Shown: positions 9,863 through 18,972, numbered from the stretch's first letter. The stretch is 64,000 bases of DNA from Rathayibacter sp. SW19 (GCF_030866825.1 NZ_CP133020.1:1240001-1304000); one strand, 5' to 3'. Numbers and translations are program-made. Notes: generated by a model from the sequence alone, not told the origin.

Positions 9863-11242
9863 ATGTCGCTCGGGCTGCCCAGCCATTTGGCACGTAAGGC
9901 GAACAGTCGTGCCTTGGCGGGCGCGACACGCGTCTGCGGGCTGACCGCGCTGGGCCTCGCAGCGGTGTGTGTGATCGCACCTGATCTGTTCCCTCCAGTT
10001 CAGGCCGGGTCGACGCGCGTGGTTGCAAAGACTTCTGCGCTCGCGCACGTGCCTGGTGCGCCATCGTCCGGTGCGCAAATAACAGGTGTGTCCGCGCTCA
10101 TCGAACCGGCGTCGATGGTGTTCGTTTCGATCATCGGCGTTCTGGCGGTTGCGGTGTTGGCGGGCATGTATCTGCTGCTGAATCGCCGGCATTCTGTGCC
10201 GTTCATGGTCGCGACACTCGTTGTCGGTGCCGTAAGCGCGTTCCTCTACGCGCTTGTGGTCCTCATTCAGAGTCCGGCTTACCCCGGCACGTACCTGTTT
10301 GTGTTCGCCCTGCCCGTCATCGCACTCACGTTTATCGGCGGCACCGGATCCGGAAGTCTGACCGGCATCATCTGGGCAACGGCGGGATACACCGTCGGCG
10401 AGCTGGCCGTCTTTGAGGCCACAGTTGTCACCAGTCGCAAGTTCGACCTCGGATGGCCCGCGTTGGTCGCTTATCTGATTGTCGTCGCCGTTCTAGCTCT
10501 CGACGGGCTGACCCGCAATCTGAAGCGAGGTGCGCAGGGCAACATCCTGCGTGCTCTGCGCGTCGAGCAGATGGCGCTTGTGCAGAAATCCGTCGCAGCG
10601 GATGCCGCAGCCGATCTTCACGACACCGTTCTCAGTCAATTGTCGGTGCTTGCGCACACATCGCCCGGTCCACTCGGCGCGCGTCTGCGCGACCGGATCG
10701 AGGACAGCCTCGCGAGTTGGGGTCGCGACCGGGCTGCTGCGTTGGCACGCGATGCCGAGCATGCACGCACGGTTGACGATTTGTGGATCGAGAGCGGCCT
10801 CGCATCCGCTATCGAGCAAGCGCGGGATCAAGGTCTGACCATCACGGTCAGCGGGAATCGCAGTGTGCTCGCCCGACTCAACGCAGACCGTCAGCGTGCC
10901 GTTGCTCTCGCGGTGCGACAGTGTCTGGCGAATGTGTTGCTGCATTCAGGTCAGTCCGTTGCGGAGTTGACGTTGGCGTCGGGTCCACGCGAGGTGTCGG
11001 TGATGGTTGTCGATCCGGGCCGCGGATTCGATGAGGCGCAAACGCCGGCGGATCGGATGGGTCTTCGACGTTCCATTCGCGAGCGGATCGAACGTGTCGG
11101 TGGGCACGTTGCAGTCTTCTCGCGACCCGGTGCTGGAACATCCGTTTCGTTGGTCTTGCCGTTTTCGGATGCGCCCGGTGATGTCGGTGACGAAGATAGC
11201 GGTGGGGGAGCACAGCATCCGGATGATGGAGTGGCGCCGTGA
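9863..11242 (+). CDS. Membrane sensor histidine kinase (NarL-type, HisKA_3)
   Basis: 459 residues. About six membrane segments fill residues 20-215, without a recognised extracellular sensor domain. The cytosolic part has a short dimerisation helix with ADLHDTVLSQL (phospho-acceptor His253), an N-box-like QCLANVLLHSG (Asn357), DPGRGFD as the G1 box and MGLRRSIRERIERVGG, then a C-terminal ATPase strand. This is the architecture of kinases that phosphorylate NarL/LuxR-type regulators, and one is encoded two genes on (12710-13489). The ATG is 8 bases from a ggagg site. The last 25 residues are a low-complexity tail that continues into the repeat between this gene and the next. The signal sensed is unknown. 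Confidence 0.85.
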   Translation: MSLGLPSHLARKANSRALAGATRVCGLTALGLAAVCVIAPDLFPPVQAGSTRVVAKTSALAHVPGAPSSGAQITGVSALIEPASMVFVSIIGVLAVAVLAGMYLLLNRRHSVPFMVATLVVGAVSAFLYALVVLIQSPAYPGTYLFVFALPVIALTFIGGTGSGSLTGIIWATAGYTVGELAVFEATVVTSRKFDLGWPALVAYLIVVAVLALDGLTRNLKRGAQGNILRALRVEQMALVQKSVAADAAADLHDTVLSQLSVLAHTSPGPLGARLRDRIEDSLASWGRDRAAALARDAEHARTVDDLWIESGLASAIEQARDQGLTITVSGNRSVLARLNADRQRAVALAVRQCLANVLLHSGQSVAELTLASGPREVSVMVVDPGRGFDEAQTPADRMGLRRSIRERIERVGGHVAVFSRPGAGTSVSLVLPFSDAPGDVGDEDSGGGAQHPDDGVAP

Positions 11243-11338
11243 GCGGCGGGATAGCCCTGTGAGCGGTGGGGAGAACAGCGTCCGGAAGACGGAGGGGCAC
11301 AGTGAGCGGTGGGGTAGCCCTGTGAGGATCGGGGTAAC
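11213..11338. repeat. 62-bp imperfect duplication at a gene junction
   Basis: A block beginning agcatccggatgatggag is repeated as agcgtccggaagacggag with the same downstream order of gtgagcg motifs. It spans the end of the sensor kinase and the 119-bp gap after it. Several gtgagcg strings resemble the true start of the next gene. Confidence 0.7.
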
Positions 11339-11361
11339 ACCGTGAACGCGGGGGGAGCGCG

Positions 11362-12723
11362 GTGAGCGTCAGAATCGAGCGCACGCCTCAGCAATTGGAT
11401 CCGCTGGGTACCTATGCCGCGTGGATGCTCGCCCCGGGCGCGGCGGTGCTCGCGATCGGGGTTGCAGTGCTGCAAACGGTGCGTCAACTCGATCAGGTTT
11501 CCAACCCGGTGCTGGCTGTGATTGCACTGCTGCTCGCGGTTGCGGCGTCAAGTGCGTTGGTGTGGGGGTCGCTGCCGAGCCGATCACCGTTTCGGCGTGG
11601 TCGATTCATTGCCGTTCTGGGGCTGTCGTTGGCCGCGGCCCTGTGTTCGTATGGGTCGCTGTGGCGGCTCAATCGTATGATTCAAGACGATTGGGGCCAG
11701 CTCGTTGTCGCGATCATGATTGTCGCGATGGCGCAGTTGCGTCCGCCTCGGGAACTGATCTACGCGGCGATCGTGAGTTCGCTGTTGCTGGGGGCGGGGG
11801 CGTGGGCGCAGTCCGGAACTCTGGCCGTACAGGCGTCGCCGCTGGTATATGTCGTGGTCGCCGTTGCTGCTCCGGTTGGGCTCGGGTTCGGTGCGGCTGC
11901 GTTCGGCAACAACCTGGTGCGTGCGATCGAGCGGTGGCAGGCTCGTGCGCTGGCCGGGATGAAGCAGCTCGAACCGCAGGTGCGTGAAAGTGTCACGCGG
12001 TCAGTGCAGCAAGCGTATGTCACCACGCTCAACAACGAACTCGCCCCTCTGGTTGAGCACATCTTGCGTCAGGATGAACTGACACTCGCCGATACGGATG
12101 CTGCCGCCACCATTGCGAATGCGTTGCGTGGGCGGGCGATCGGGATGGCAGATACCAGCTGGTTGAGCGGTCTGCTCGAGCGTACCTTTGCTGGGCGAAT
12201 GGTGCCTATTGTGGAGGTGGAGGCCGATCGAGCGGTCGTCGAGTTGGTGACGCCGGATCAGCGTGCGCTGGTTGGTGCGGTGCTCGGGGAGTTGCTGAGG
12301 GCATCCGATTTCGTGGTTGAACGCGTGTGGCTGGTAGCGCGGGCGGGCGGGTTGGGTAGTGTGCGCGGCGAGGCCCGGGCGGGCGAGTTGGCTGGTGTGC
12401 TTGCGGGAGAGCGAGCGAGCGGGTTGGCTGGTGCACTCGGTGGGGAGCGAACCGGCGGGTTGGTTGGTGCGCTCGGTGGGGAGCGAACCGGCGAGTTGGT
12501 TGGTGCGCTCGGTGGGGAGCGAACCGGCGAGTTGGTTGGTGCGCTTGGTGGAGAGCGAACCGCGCGATTTGAATTGCGAGCGGAAGTTGCGAATGGGAAT
12601 GCGCGTGTGGTGAGGGCCCGGCTGCGTCCGTATCTTGTCGTTTTGCGTGTGATCTCTGCCGATGCGGTGTTGCGTGTGACAGGGAGCAGAATCGAAGTGG
12701 AGTTCTCCTATGACTTGGATTGA
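11362..12723 (+). CDS. Membrane protein paired with the sensor kinase, containing 12-residue repeats
   Basis: 453 residues with about six hydrophobic segments in residues 18-185, followed by a cytosolic helical part (RESVTRSVQQAYVTTLNNEL) and a mixed C-terminal domain. Its outline resembles the preceding kinase, but the expected H-box histidine and the ATPase glycine boxes are not visible. It could be a degenerate or accessory kinase subunit; I do not recognise a named family. The C-terminal domain is interrupted by four units of a 12-residue repeat of the form GERTGELVGALG (12406-12549). The GTG start has a good ggggga site, and its end overlaps the response regulator start by 14 bp, so the three genes form one operon. 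Confidence 0.75.
   Translation: MSVRIERTPQQLDPLGTYAAWMLAPGAAVLAIGVAVLQTVRQLDQVSNPVLAVIALLLAVAASSALVWGSLPSRSPFRRGRFIAVLGLSLAAALCSYGSLWRLNRMIQDDWGQLVVAIMIVAMAQLRPPRELIYAAIVSSLLLGAGAWAQSGTLAVQASPLVYVVVAVAAPVGLGFGAAAFGNNLVRAIERWQARALAGMKQLEPQVRESVTRSVQQAYVTTLNNELAPLVEHILRQDELTLADTDAAATIANALRGRAIGMADTSWLSGLLERTFAGRMVPIVEVEADRAVVELVTPDQRALVGAVLGELLRASDFVVERVWLVARAGGLGSVRGEARAGELAGVLAGERASGLAGALGGERTGGLVGALGGERTGELVGALGGERTGELVGALGGERTARFELRAEVANGNARVVRARLRPYLVVLRVISADAVLRVTGSRIEVEFSYDLD
12406..12549 (+). repeat. 36-bp coding repeat, 4 copies
   Basis: Four in-frame 36-bp units code for GERTGELVGALG and close variants; a partial copy follows. The last copies are nearly identical in DNA, which argues for recent amplification. 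Confidence 0.92.
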
Positions 12724-13489
12724 TCACGAACGTGAAACGTCGGCGTCGGTATCGGCTTCGGTGCCGCCGCCCGCGCCCGTGCTCGCGCGCGCTCCGGTGC
12801 CGCCGCCCGCGCAGGCGCACGTGCCGGTGTCTGTGCCGCCGCCGTCAGGAAGCGTGCGTGTGGCACTGCTCGACGACCACGAGCTCTTGCTGGACAGCTT
12901 GTCGACCTGGATTCGCATGAACGAACCGCAGTTCGAGCTGGTTTTGGCGGTCGGCACCTGGGTCGAGATGGTGCACAGTCCTGCGTTTCCAACCGATCTC
13001 GTTCTGATGGATCTGCAGTTGAAAGAACGCATTTCGATCGAAGCACGCGTTCGGACATGTCGTGCGGCCGGTGCAGTTGTGATTGTGCTGACAGCGTTGG
13101 ATACGGTCGAGGATCGGGAGCGCTCGCTTCAGGCGGGTGCTGCGGCTTACCTGACGAAGTCGCAGTCTGCGCGTGAGGTGATGGCGGTGGCTCGTACGGC
13201 GATGGGGTTGCCTCGAGTTGTGGCGTCGCAGGCCGATACCGTCGGTGAGGGCGGTGTGCGCGAAAATGCTGTGATCCGTCCGCATCTGAGTCGGGCGGAG
13301 GTCATTGCACTCGGGCTGTATGTGGCTGGACATACGACAGTGGAAGTGGCCAGTGGGATGAATGTCGGTTACGAGACGGCAAAGACGTTTTTGAGGCGAA
13401 TTCGTGACAAATATGCGAAGGCGGGGCGGCCGACGAGTACGCGTGAGGACATGATTCGGCGGGCTGCTGAGGATGGCTACTTGACGTGA
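12710..13489 (+). CDS. LuxR/NarL-type response regulator
   Basis: 259 residues. A receiver domain begins near residue 49 (VRVALLDDHELL) with acidic residues Asp55/Asp56, phospho-acceptor Asp101 in LVLMDLQL and Lys150 in AYLTKS. The C-terminal DNA-binding domain (about 190-255) has a LuxR-type helix-turn-helix (MNVGYETAKTFLRRIRDKY). The first 47 residues are an Ala/Pro/Val-rich extension not found in standard regulators. The ATG has a ggag site 7 bases upstream and overlaps the preceding gene by 14 bp; internal GTGs near 12854-12860 are alternative starts that would give a normal-length protein. It is the likely partner of the kinase at 9863. Confidence 0.9.
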   Translation: MTWIDHERETSASVSASVPPPAPVLARAPVPPPAQAHVPVSVPPPSGSVRVALLDDHELLLDSLSTWIRMNEPQFELVLAVGTWVEMVHSPAFPTDLVLMDLQLKERISIEARVRTCRAAGAVVIVLTALDTVEDRERSLQAGAAAYLTKSQSAREVMAVARTAMGLPRVVASQADTVGEGGVRENAVIRPHLSRAEVIALGLYVAGHTTVEVASGMNVGYETAKTFLRRIRDKYAKAGRPTSTREDMIRRAAEDGYLT

Positions 13490-13621
13490 GTTCGGCGCGG
13501 CAGCGAGTCGCGTTGTGGAGGTGGGGGCGTGAGTTGTTCGCTCGTGGTGCGTTCGCGCGTAGCGAGTTCGCGTTCGGCGAGTTCGTGGTCGGTGTGACCG
13601 GGGACCAATACGATAGGCCTC

Positions 13622-14296
13622 GTGGCAAAACTGTATTTCCGCTATGGGGCGATGAACAGCGGCAAAAGCACTGCGATGCTTCAGGCTGCGTACAACTATG
13701 AAGAGCGTGGACATCGTGTTCTGCTGACGAAGCCGGCGATTGATACGAAGGGTGATCTGGGCATCCTGTCTCGTCTGGGGGTGCGTCGTGAGGTCGACTT
13801 TCTGATCACACCCGATGCTGATCTGTATGCGCGTTTTCAGCAGCATCGGCAGCGTACAGTCAAGCGTTTTGAGCGTGATGTCAGTTGTCTTCTGGTGGAT
13901 GAAGCTCAGTTTCTCAGTGAGGCGCAGGTGGATGACTTGCTGCGGATCGCGATACTGGAGAATATTCCGGTACTGGCATATGGCATCCGGACGGATTTTC
14001 AGACGGTTGCTTTTCCGGGGAGTCGTCGTCTGTTGGAGATTGCGCATTCGCTTGAGGAACTCAAGACGATCTGTCGTTGTGGTCGCAAGGCGGTGTTCAA
14101 TGCGCGCAAGATCGGCGGCATGTTTGTCTTCGATGGTGACCAGGTTGCGATTGACGGTGCGGATGTGTCGTACGAGTCGCTGTGTGGCGCTTGCTACTTG
14201 CAGGAGAGCCAGGGTGTGTTGAACAGTGGTCGTCGGCGTTGGCCGGTGGAATCGGGGCCGACTTACAACGATGAACCGGATCCGGACTTTACGTAG
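13622..14296 (+). CDS. tdk: Thymidine kinase (type II)
   Basis: Phosphorylates thymidine in the salvage pathway. 224 residues, with P-loop GAMNSGKST (residues 9-17), Walker B LLVDEAQF, the conserved AYGIRTDFQ and a zinc-binding set CRCG plus CGAC in the lasso region, as in bacterial TK1-like enzymes. The GTG at 13622 gives MAKLYFRYGAMNSGKS, the usual N-terminus. It is separated by 132 bp from the response regulator and has no obvious partner genes. The C-terminus is about 20 residues longer than needed and low in complexity. Confidence 0.96.
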   Translation: MAKLYFRYGAMNSGKSTAMLQAAYNYEERGHRVLLTKPAIDTKGDLGILSRLGVRREVDFLITPDADLYARFQQHRQRTVKRFERDVSCLLVDEAQFLSEAQVDDLLRIAILENIPVLAYGIRTDFQTVAFPGSRRLLEIAHSLEELKTICRCGRKAVFNARKIGGMFVFDGDQVAIDGADVSYESLCGACYLQESQGVLNSGRRRWPVESGPTYNDEPDPDFT

Positions 14297-14344
14297 GCAC
14301 GTGCGTGGTGCGCCGGGTCGGCGAGTCGGTGGTGTTGCCGGACC

Positions 14345-14416
14345 CGCGCGTTGGCGGTGTGGTGTGCCGGACCGGCGCGTTGGCGGTGCGGTGTGCCGGA
14401 CCGGCGCGTTGGCGCG
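14345..14416. repeat. 29-bp tandem repeat, 2.5 copies
   Basis: The unit begins ggcgcgttggcggtgcggtg and is 29 bp long, not a multiple of three. It lies between the thymidine kinase and acetyltransferase genes. Confidence 0.85.
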
Positions 14417-14448
14417 TCGGTGTGAGGGGTGCGCGGGAAAATCGTTGA

Positions 14449-14991
14449 ATGTCTGGTGACCGGCTCATGCGCATCCGTAGTTCGGAATTTGAGGCGATGG
14501 CTGAGCGAGTCTTGCGCGTTACCGAGCTGACGTCGCGATTGAATGTGTTGCCGTTCGACGACGAGGTGGGCAAGGCGGCGCTGTTTGAGCAGATTCTGGG
14601 TCAGCCGTTGCCTGGTGGTGTGACGATTTATCCGCCCTTCTACACGGACCATGGGTTGCATTTGGATCTTGGTGATCGTGTGTTCATCAATCAGGGTTGT
14701 ACGTTTCTCGACTATGCCGGGATTCGGTTGGCTGAGCGTGTGATGGTTGGTCCGAAGGTGACGTTCATTACGAGTGGGCATCCGGTGGATCCGGTGGAGC
14801 GCAAGCTGTATCTGACGGGTGCGCCGATTGATGTTGCGGAGAATGTGTGGATTGGTGCGGGCGCGACCATTTTGCCGGGTGTGAGTATTGGTCGTGATGC
14901 AGTGATTGCGGCGGGGTCGGTTGTTGCCGATGATGTGCCGGCCGCGAGTTTGGTGACTGGTCAGAAGGCGACTGTGCGCCGGCAGTGGTGA
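14449..14991 (+). CDS. Left-handed beta-helix O-acetyltransferase (maltose/galactoside type)
   Basis: 180 residues with hexapeptide repeats (I/V-G-x-x-x-x) from about residue 70 to the end. FINQGCTFLDYAGIRLAERVMVGPKVTFITSGHP and WIGAGATILPGVSIGRDAVIAAGSVV match the sugar O-acetyltransferase family, and the His in TSGHP is the expected catalytic base. It would transfer acetyl from acetyl-CoA to a sugar hydroxyl; the acceptor cannot be told. The ATG at 14449 is used here, but a second ATG at 14467 is equally possible since neither has a strong ribosome site. Confidence 0.9.
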   Translation: MSGDRLMRIRSSEFEAMAERVLRVTELTSRLNVLPFDDEVGKAALFEQILGQPLPGGVTIYPPFYTDHGLHLDLGDRVFINQGCTFLDYAGIRLAERVMVGPKVTFITSGHPVDPVERKLYLTGAPIDVAENVWIGAGATILPGVSIGRDAVIAAGSVVADDVPAASLVTGQKATVRRQW

Positions 14992-15564
14992 TGATGCCAG
15001 CACGGTTGTTGTCGGTGTGGCTGGCGGCGGCGGACACGTCTCGGCGTGGTGGGTGGCGACGCCTCGGGCTGGCGGATGGCATAGTGACGCAGCAAGCGGA
15101 GCTCGGGGCGTCTGCCATGGACGGCACTCGACGTGTCTCCCAGGGACGGCTCTTGGCGCGTCTGCCGTGGACAGCGCGCGGCGCGTCTGGCGTGGGCGGC
15201 GCTCGGCGCGTCTGCCATGGACAGCGCGCGGCGCATCTGCCGTGGGCGGCGCTCGGGGCGTCTGCCGTGGGCGGCGCGCGGCGCGTCTGCCGTGGGCGGC
15301 TCAGAGCGAGTCTGCTGGGCGGCGCTCGGCGCCTAGCCTGACGCAAGCGGAGTGCCGGACGCCTCTGATCACCCGTGCATTGCGATAGCACAAGCCAATC
15401 GAGGCCGGAATTCTGATCACGAGATGTCTGGCGGCGGCGACCGTGGTCGCAATCTAGGCTGCAATCGAGGTCGTGCTCGCAACTGGGGCCGCAACCGGGA
15501 CCTCAAACACATCCGCGATTGCACCCGCGACCAGTGGGCGTGCAATTCGGGCCGGCCAGGTCGG
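14992..15564. other. Gene-free region with a 25-bp array
   Basis: 573 bp between the acetyltransferase and the DUF222 gene (convergent). It is dominated by the 25-bp array at 15106-15330; the remainder shows no credible gene, terminator or promoter. Confidence 0.75.
15106..15330. repeat. 25-bp tandem array, 9 copies
   Basis: Units of the form gcgcgtctgccgtggacagc followed by gcgcg. Some neighbouring units alternate in their last part (gacagcgcgcg versus gggcggcgctcg), giving a partial 50-bp higher-order pattern. The unit length is not a multiple of three, which fits a noncoding site. Confidence 0.92.
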
Positions 15565-17547
15565 CTATTCCCACTCGGCATTGACCCCACCCGCCCGAAC
15601 TTGGCTGGATTGGGAGCGTGATTTCATCAGGTCACGGAGTGCTGGGCTCTTGTTGTTCAGAACTCGCACGCGTTGGTCGGGCTCGGTGCGGGGTGGCACG
15701 AGTGCGTACTGCCCACCACTTCGGATGATGCGCCAATGCCGGTTGTGCAGCAAAAGGTGATGGAAACGGCATGCCAGAATCCCATCGGCAATATCCGTTT
15801 TGCCCTGATGCGCCTTCCACTCGTTGATATGGTGAGCTTCCGTCCAGGCGGGAGGGCGGTCGCATTCGGGCCAGCAGCATCCGGAGTCTCGAGCGGCAAG
15901 GCCGACTCGCTGCCTGGCTGTGAACAAGCGTTGATCTCGGCCGACGTTCACGCATTGGCCGTCGTCGTCGAAGGCGACTGCGGCCCAGCCCGTGTTGCAC
16001 AGATGACGCTCGACTGTTTCGATCGAGACAGGGTCTGGCATGCCTTCGATCCGCCCTGGGCCGCTGCCGATTCCGGGCAGGTTTTCAGGTGCGGGCTCGG
16101 TGCTTGATTCGCGTGCGCTGCCAGTTTCGGACGCGCGGCGAGATTTTAGCGCGTTGCCCGGTGCGGGCGTGCTGGCCGGTGCGTGCGAGCCTCCATGAGC
16201 GGGCTCGGTGCTTGATTCGGGCGCGCAGTGAGGTGCGGGCGCACTGCCAGTTGCGGACTCGCGGTGAGGTGCGGGCGCACTGCCGGGTGTGGTCTCGCGG
16301 TGAGGTGCGGGCGCACTGCCGGGTGTGGTCTCGCGGTGAGGTGCTGGCCTTGGCGTGTTCGTCGAGTCTTGTCCGAGCACCGGATCACGGGCGGCTCCAG
16401 GTGGCTGCCCAGACTCGGGTGCGCCGCCGGCGGCGGGTGCGTTCCCGGTTTCGGACCCTTCTAAACTCCTGCCGGCGGCGCCCAACTGCGGGGCCGCCAC
16501 GAGGATCTTGACGCTCGCACGACGCGAGCCGAGCATTGTCGACGGTGACAGCTCGGACGCGGCGAGCACCGCATCGACGAACGTGTCCAGGAGTAGCTGC
16601 TCGGTGGTGCGTGGATCGCCCGCGATCGCTTCGGCTTCGGCCTTTTGCGCGCGACCGACAAACCTGGGCCCGCCGCGTCGTGGGCTGGTCATCGCGTCGA
16701 AGTAGCCCACCACCGGTGCCGCCGATTCGGGATCAAAGAGACCGATGAATCGCCACATGCCATCAGGCCGCCGAAAGAATTTCAGGGAACGCGCCGCGTG
16801 CATCCGCTGCTCTCGCTCCGCGATCCCCGCCGCATCGAGGTCGTCTCGTGCGTGTCGCGCGAGCATGAACAGTTGGTCCGCGTGCGCAGCTGAGTACTCG
16901 GCGACAAGGCGCGCGGCCTCGCGCGCCAGTGCCGTTGCGTCAACGCCGGGCGCAGGGTTTCCCAACCCACGACTGATGCTGTCGGCCTGCGCCGGCGACA
17001 ACTTTCCGCGCAAGAGAGCCGCGGAGACGGGCGCGAGCCAGGGAGCGGAATCCGGGCCGCTTAGGGTAGGACGCGACGCATCCGAATCGGGCGTGTCGGG
17101 TGGCGCTGAGCCAGACTCGATCATCGAGCGACCAACGCGCACGAGTCGATTCGCGTCGCCGAACGACGATTTGTTGATGCTGCGGAGGAGGTCGCCGGCG
17201 CTGCGATGTCCGTTGCGTTGGGCGAGCCCGTCATAACCCAGCTCGCGGCGCGAGCGTCGTTCGATTTCGCCCGCCGCGAGAGCGGCGATGGTTTCGGCCG
17301 CACGAATTAACTCGGCGGATGCCTGGCTCAGCTCGAGCAGACCGGCATCATCGAAGCTCTCGATGAGGTCGATCTCACTTCGCTCGAGGTCGTCTCCCGA
17401 ATTGGAGGGTGTATTGCTCTCGTCGTCACTACCTGTCGCTCTGGAGGGCGCGGGAGCTGTGGCGCGATCCTCGGCATCGCCGACGGATGCCGCGAGCCGG
17501 CAGATGCGCTCTGCCTTTGCGGTGATCCCATCGAAGATAAGTGACAT
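15565..17547 (-). CDS. DUF222 domain HNH endonuclease with repeat insert
   Basis: 660 residues. The N-terminal two-thirds is a DUF222 domain (helical, contains GYDGLAQRNGHRSAGDLL), a family that occurs in many copies in actinobacteria; the C-terminal part has a McrA-like HNH site (CCWPECDRPPAWTEAHHINEWKAH split over its motif, then CRFHHLLLH) with the zinc cysteines and catalytic histidine present. Between them lies an insert of about 130 residues rich in Ala, Pro, Ser and Glu that includes a 12-residue repeat (APHRETTPGSAP; 16230-16345). The biological target of the nuclease is unknown. The ATG at 17547 is the first start in frame. Confidence 0.9.
   Translation of the reverse strand: MSLIFDGITAKAERICRLAASVGDAEDRATAPAPSRATGSDDESNTPSNSGDDLERSEIDLIESFDDAGLLELSQASAELIRAAETIAALAAGEIERRSRRELGYDGLAQRNGHRSAGDLLRSINKSSFGDANRLVRVGRSMIESGSAPPDTPDSDASRPTLSGPDSAPWLAPVSAALLRGKLSPAQADSISRGLGNPAPGVDATALAREAARLVAEYSAAHADQLFMLARHARDDLDAAGIAEREQRMHAARSLKFFRRPDGMWRFIGLFDPESAAPVVGYFDAMTSPRRGGPRFVGRAQKAEAEAIAGDPRTTEQLLLDTFVDAVLAASELSPSTMLGSRRASVKILVAAPQLGAAGRSLEGSETGNAPAAGGAPESGQPPGAARDPVLGQDSTNTPRPAPHRETTPGSAPAPHRETTPGSAPAPHRESATGSAPAPHCAPESSTEPAHGGSHAPASTPAPGNALKSRRASETGSARESSTEPAPENLPGIGSGPGRIEGMPDPVSIETVERHLCNTGWAAVAFDDDGQCVNVGRDQRLFTARQRVGLAARDSGCCWPECDRPPAWTEAHHINEWKAHQGKTDIADGILACRFHHLLLHNRHWRIIRSGGQYALVPPRTEPDQRVRVLNNKSPALRDLMKSRSQSSQVRAGGVNAEWE
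16230..16345 (-). repeat. 36-bp coding repeat in DUF222 gene, 3 copies
   Basis: 36-bp units (gaggtgcgggcgcactgcc and on) encode APHRETTPGSAP-type dodecapeptides in the linker between the DUF222 and HNH domains. Confidence 0.88.
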
Positions 17548-17701
17548 ATCTCATTGTTGAATGTGGCCACCGGCGTCGGAGCCGGTTGTCGCAAATCTGT
17601 GGATATGTCATTGGATCGGCAAGCTGTGTAGGACGAGTTGACGCACCCAGTGTCGGTAGATCGGTAGCATGGCCGCAGATTGCGAGGACCGCGACCCACG
17701 C

Positions 17702-17791
17702 GCTCGATCCGCGCGAACTCGATCCGCGCGAACTCGATCCGCGCGAACTCGACCCGCGCGAACTCGACCCGCGCGACTTCGACCCGCCCGA
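17702..17791. repeat. 15-bp tandem repeat, 6 copies
   Basis: Six units of actcgatccgcgcga, with a t-to-c change accumulating in the later copies. They lie in the 339-bp gap between the divergently read methyltransferase end and the DUF222 start; the rest of the gap shows nothing recognisable. Confidence 0.92.
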
Positions 17792-17886
17792 ACTAATGCG
17801 TGGGTGGGACGTGACGTACGCTGCTGCCAGGGTGATCACCACCTCGCAGCCGAGGGTCTCCGGCTGTCGAACGGCCCTGTTTGCCG

Positions 17887-18861
17887 CTAACCTGCGCGCG
17901 TTGCCTTCACGACGACGTCCCGCAAGACGCCGTGCCCGGCGCCCGCACCGTCGTCACGGCCTGCATCCGCGCCGCTGTCTGCGCCCTCACCGACAGCATC
18001 CGTATGGTGATGACCTGCATCGCGACCCGCGGCATCCGCATCTCCATCACCGTCGCGACCGGCGGCATCCGCACCACCATCACCGACGCGACCGGCGGCA
18101 TCCGCACCACCACCACCACCACCACCACCACCACCGTCGCGACCGGCGGCATCCGCACCACCACCACCACCACCACCACCACCACCACCGTCGCGACCGG
18201 CGGCATCCGCACCACCACCACCACCACCACCACCACCACCACCACCGTTGCGACCGGCAGCATCCGCATCACCACCAACCGCGCCACCAGCCCGCACCCG
18301 CGACTCCGCGACATCGATCTGCAGCTGCTCGCCGTCGATCGCAGCGAGCACGTCGTCGATGGTGAACATGAGTTGCAGCAGGTGTTCGGAGTGGCCGTCC
18401 GTGTCCATGCCGTTCGTGTCGTGCCCCACGATCAGCAGGGTGCCGCCCGGTGCGACGGCGGCTGCAAGTGAGCGGAACAGCGTCGTCCGCCGCGGCTCAG
18501 GCAGATGCATGAACTGTGCGGAGACGAGGTCGTACGACCCCGGCTCGGGCGACCAGGTCATCAGGTCGTGCTGCTGCCAGTCGATGCGCGCGGCGGCGGC
18601 CCGATCCACGGACTCCGCTCGCCCACGCGCCTTCTCCAGCGCGTTGAGCGCAATGTCCACACCGGTGACCTGCCACCCCTGCAACGCGAGCCACATCGCA
18701 TCGGCGCCCTCACCGCTGCCGACATCGAGCGCGCGGCCTGGTGCAAGCGGCGTGACCTCCGTGACCAGCACGGGGTTCGGGTTGCCGCTCCAGGCGAGCC
18801 CGGGTGCGCCGTAGCGGTCTTCCCAATAATCACGACCGAACGGATGCGTCTCCGCACTCAT
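17887..18861 (-). CDS. Class I SAM-dependent methyltransferase with polyglycine insert
   Basis: 324 residues from an ATG at 18861 that has a gggagg site 8 bases upstream. Residues 1-200 are a standard Rossmann methyltransferase: ALDVGSGEGADAMWLA binds SAM, VTGVDIALNALEKA and QHDLMTW follow, and GSYDLVSAQFMHLP is the usual fourth-strand region. The end, VLRDVVVKATRAG, is the expected last strand. Between the two lies an insert of about 100 residues with glycine runs of 12, 11 and 10 separated by ADAAGRD. The fold can be complete only if this insert loops out between the last two strands. The substrate is unknown. Confidence 0.85.
   Translation of the reverse strand: MSAETHPFGRDYWEDRYGAPGLAWSGNPNPVLVTEVTPLAPGRALDVGSGEGADAMWLALQGWQVTGVDIALNALEKARGRAESVDRAAAARIDWQQHDLMTWSPEPGSYDLVSAQFMHLPEPRRTTLFRSLAAAVAPGGTLLIVGHDTNGMDTDGHSEHLLQLMFTIDDVLAAIDGEQLQIDVAESRVRAGGAVGGDADAAGRNGGGGGGGGGGGGADAAGRDGGGGGGGGGGGADAAGRDGGGGGGGGGGADAAGRVGDGGADAAGRDGDGDADAAGRDAGHHHTDAVGEGADSGADAGRDDGAGAGHGVLRDVVVKATRAG
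18015..18268 (-). repeat. Nested minisatellite and cca/ggt microsatellite in the methyltransferase gene
   Basis: A block coding for ADAAGRDG is repeated about seven times; in three of them it is followed by uninterrupted ggt-type triplet runs of 10 to 12 codons. Two repeat levels therefore coexist in frame. Confidence 0.93.
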
Positions 18862-18972
18862 CTGCAACCTCCCGTTTCGATGCTCACGCAGGCATTGCGG
18901 CGCTGATAAGGCCCGCCGTCGAAGTCGCATCCCAACCTATCGCGTTGCCGACGGGGTCTGCGGTGCGGCCGC

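Noticed and set aside
17541..18365. 274-codon plus-strand frame rich in histidine runs
   Set aside because: It is the antisense shadow of the polyglycine methyltransferase repeat and of a 15-bp intergenic repeat.
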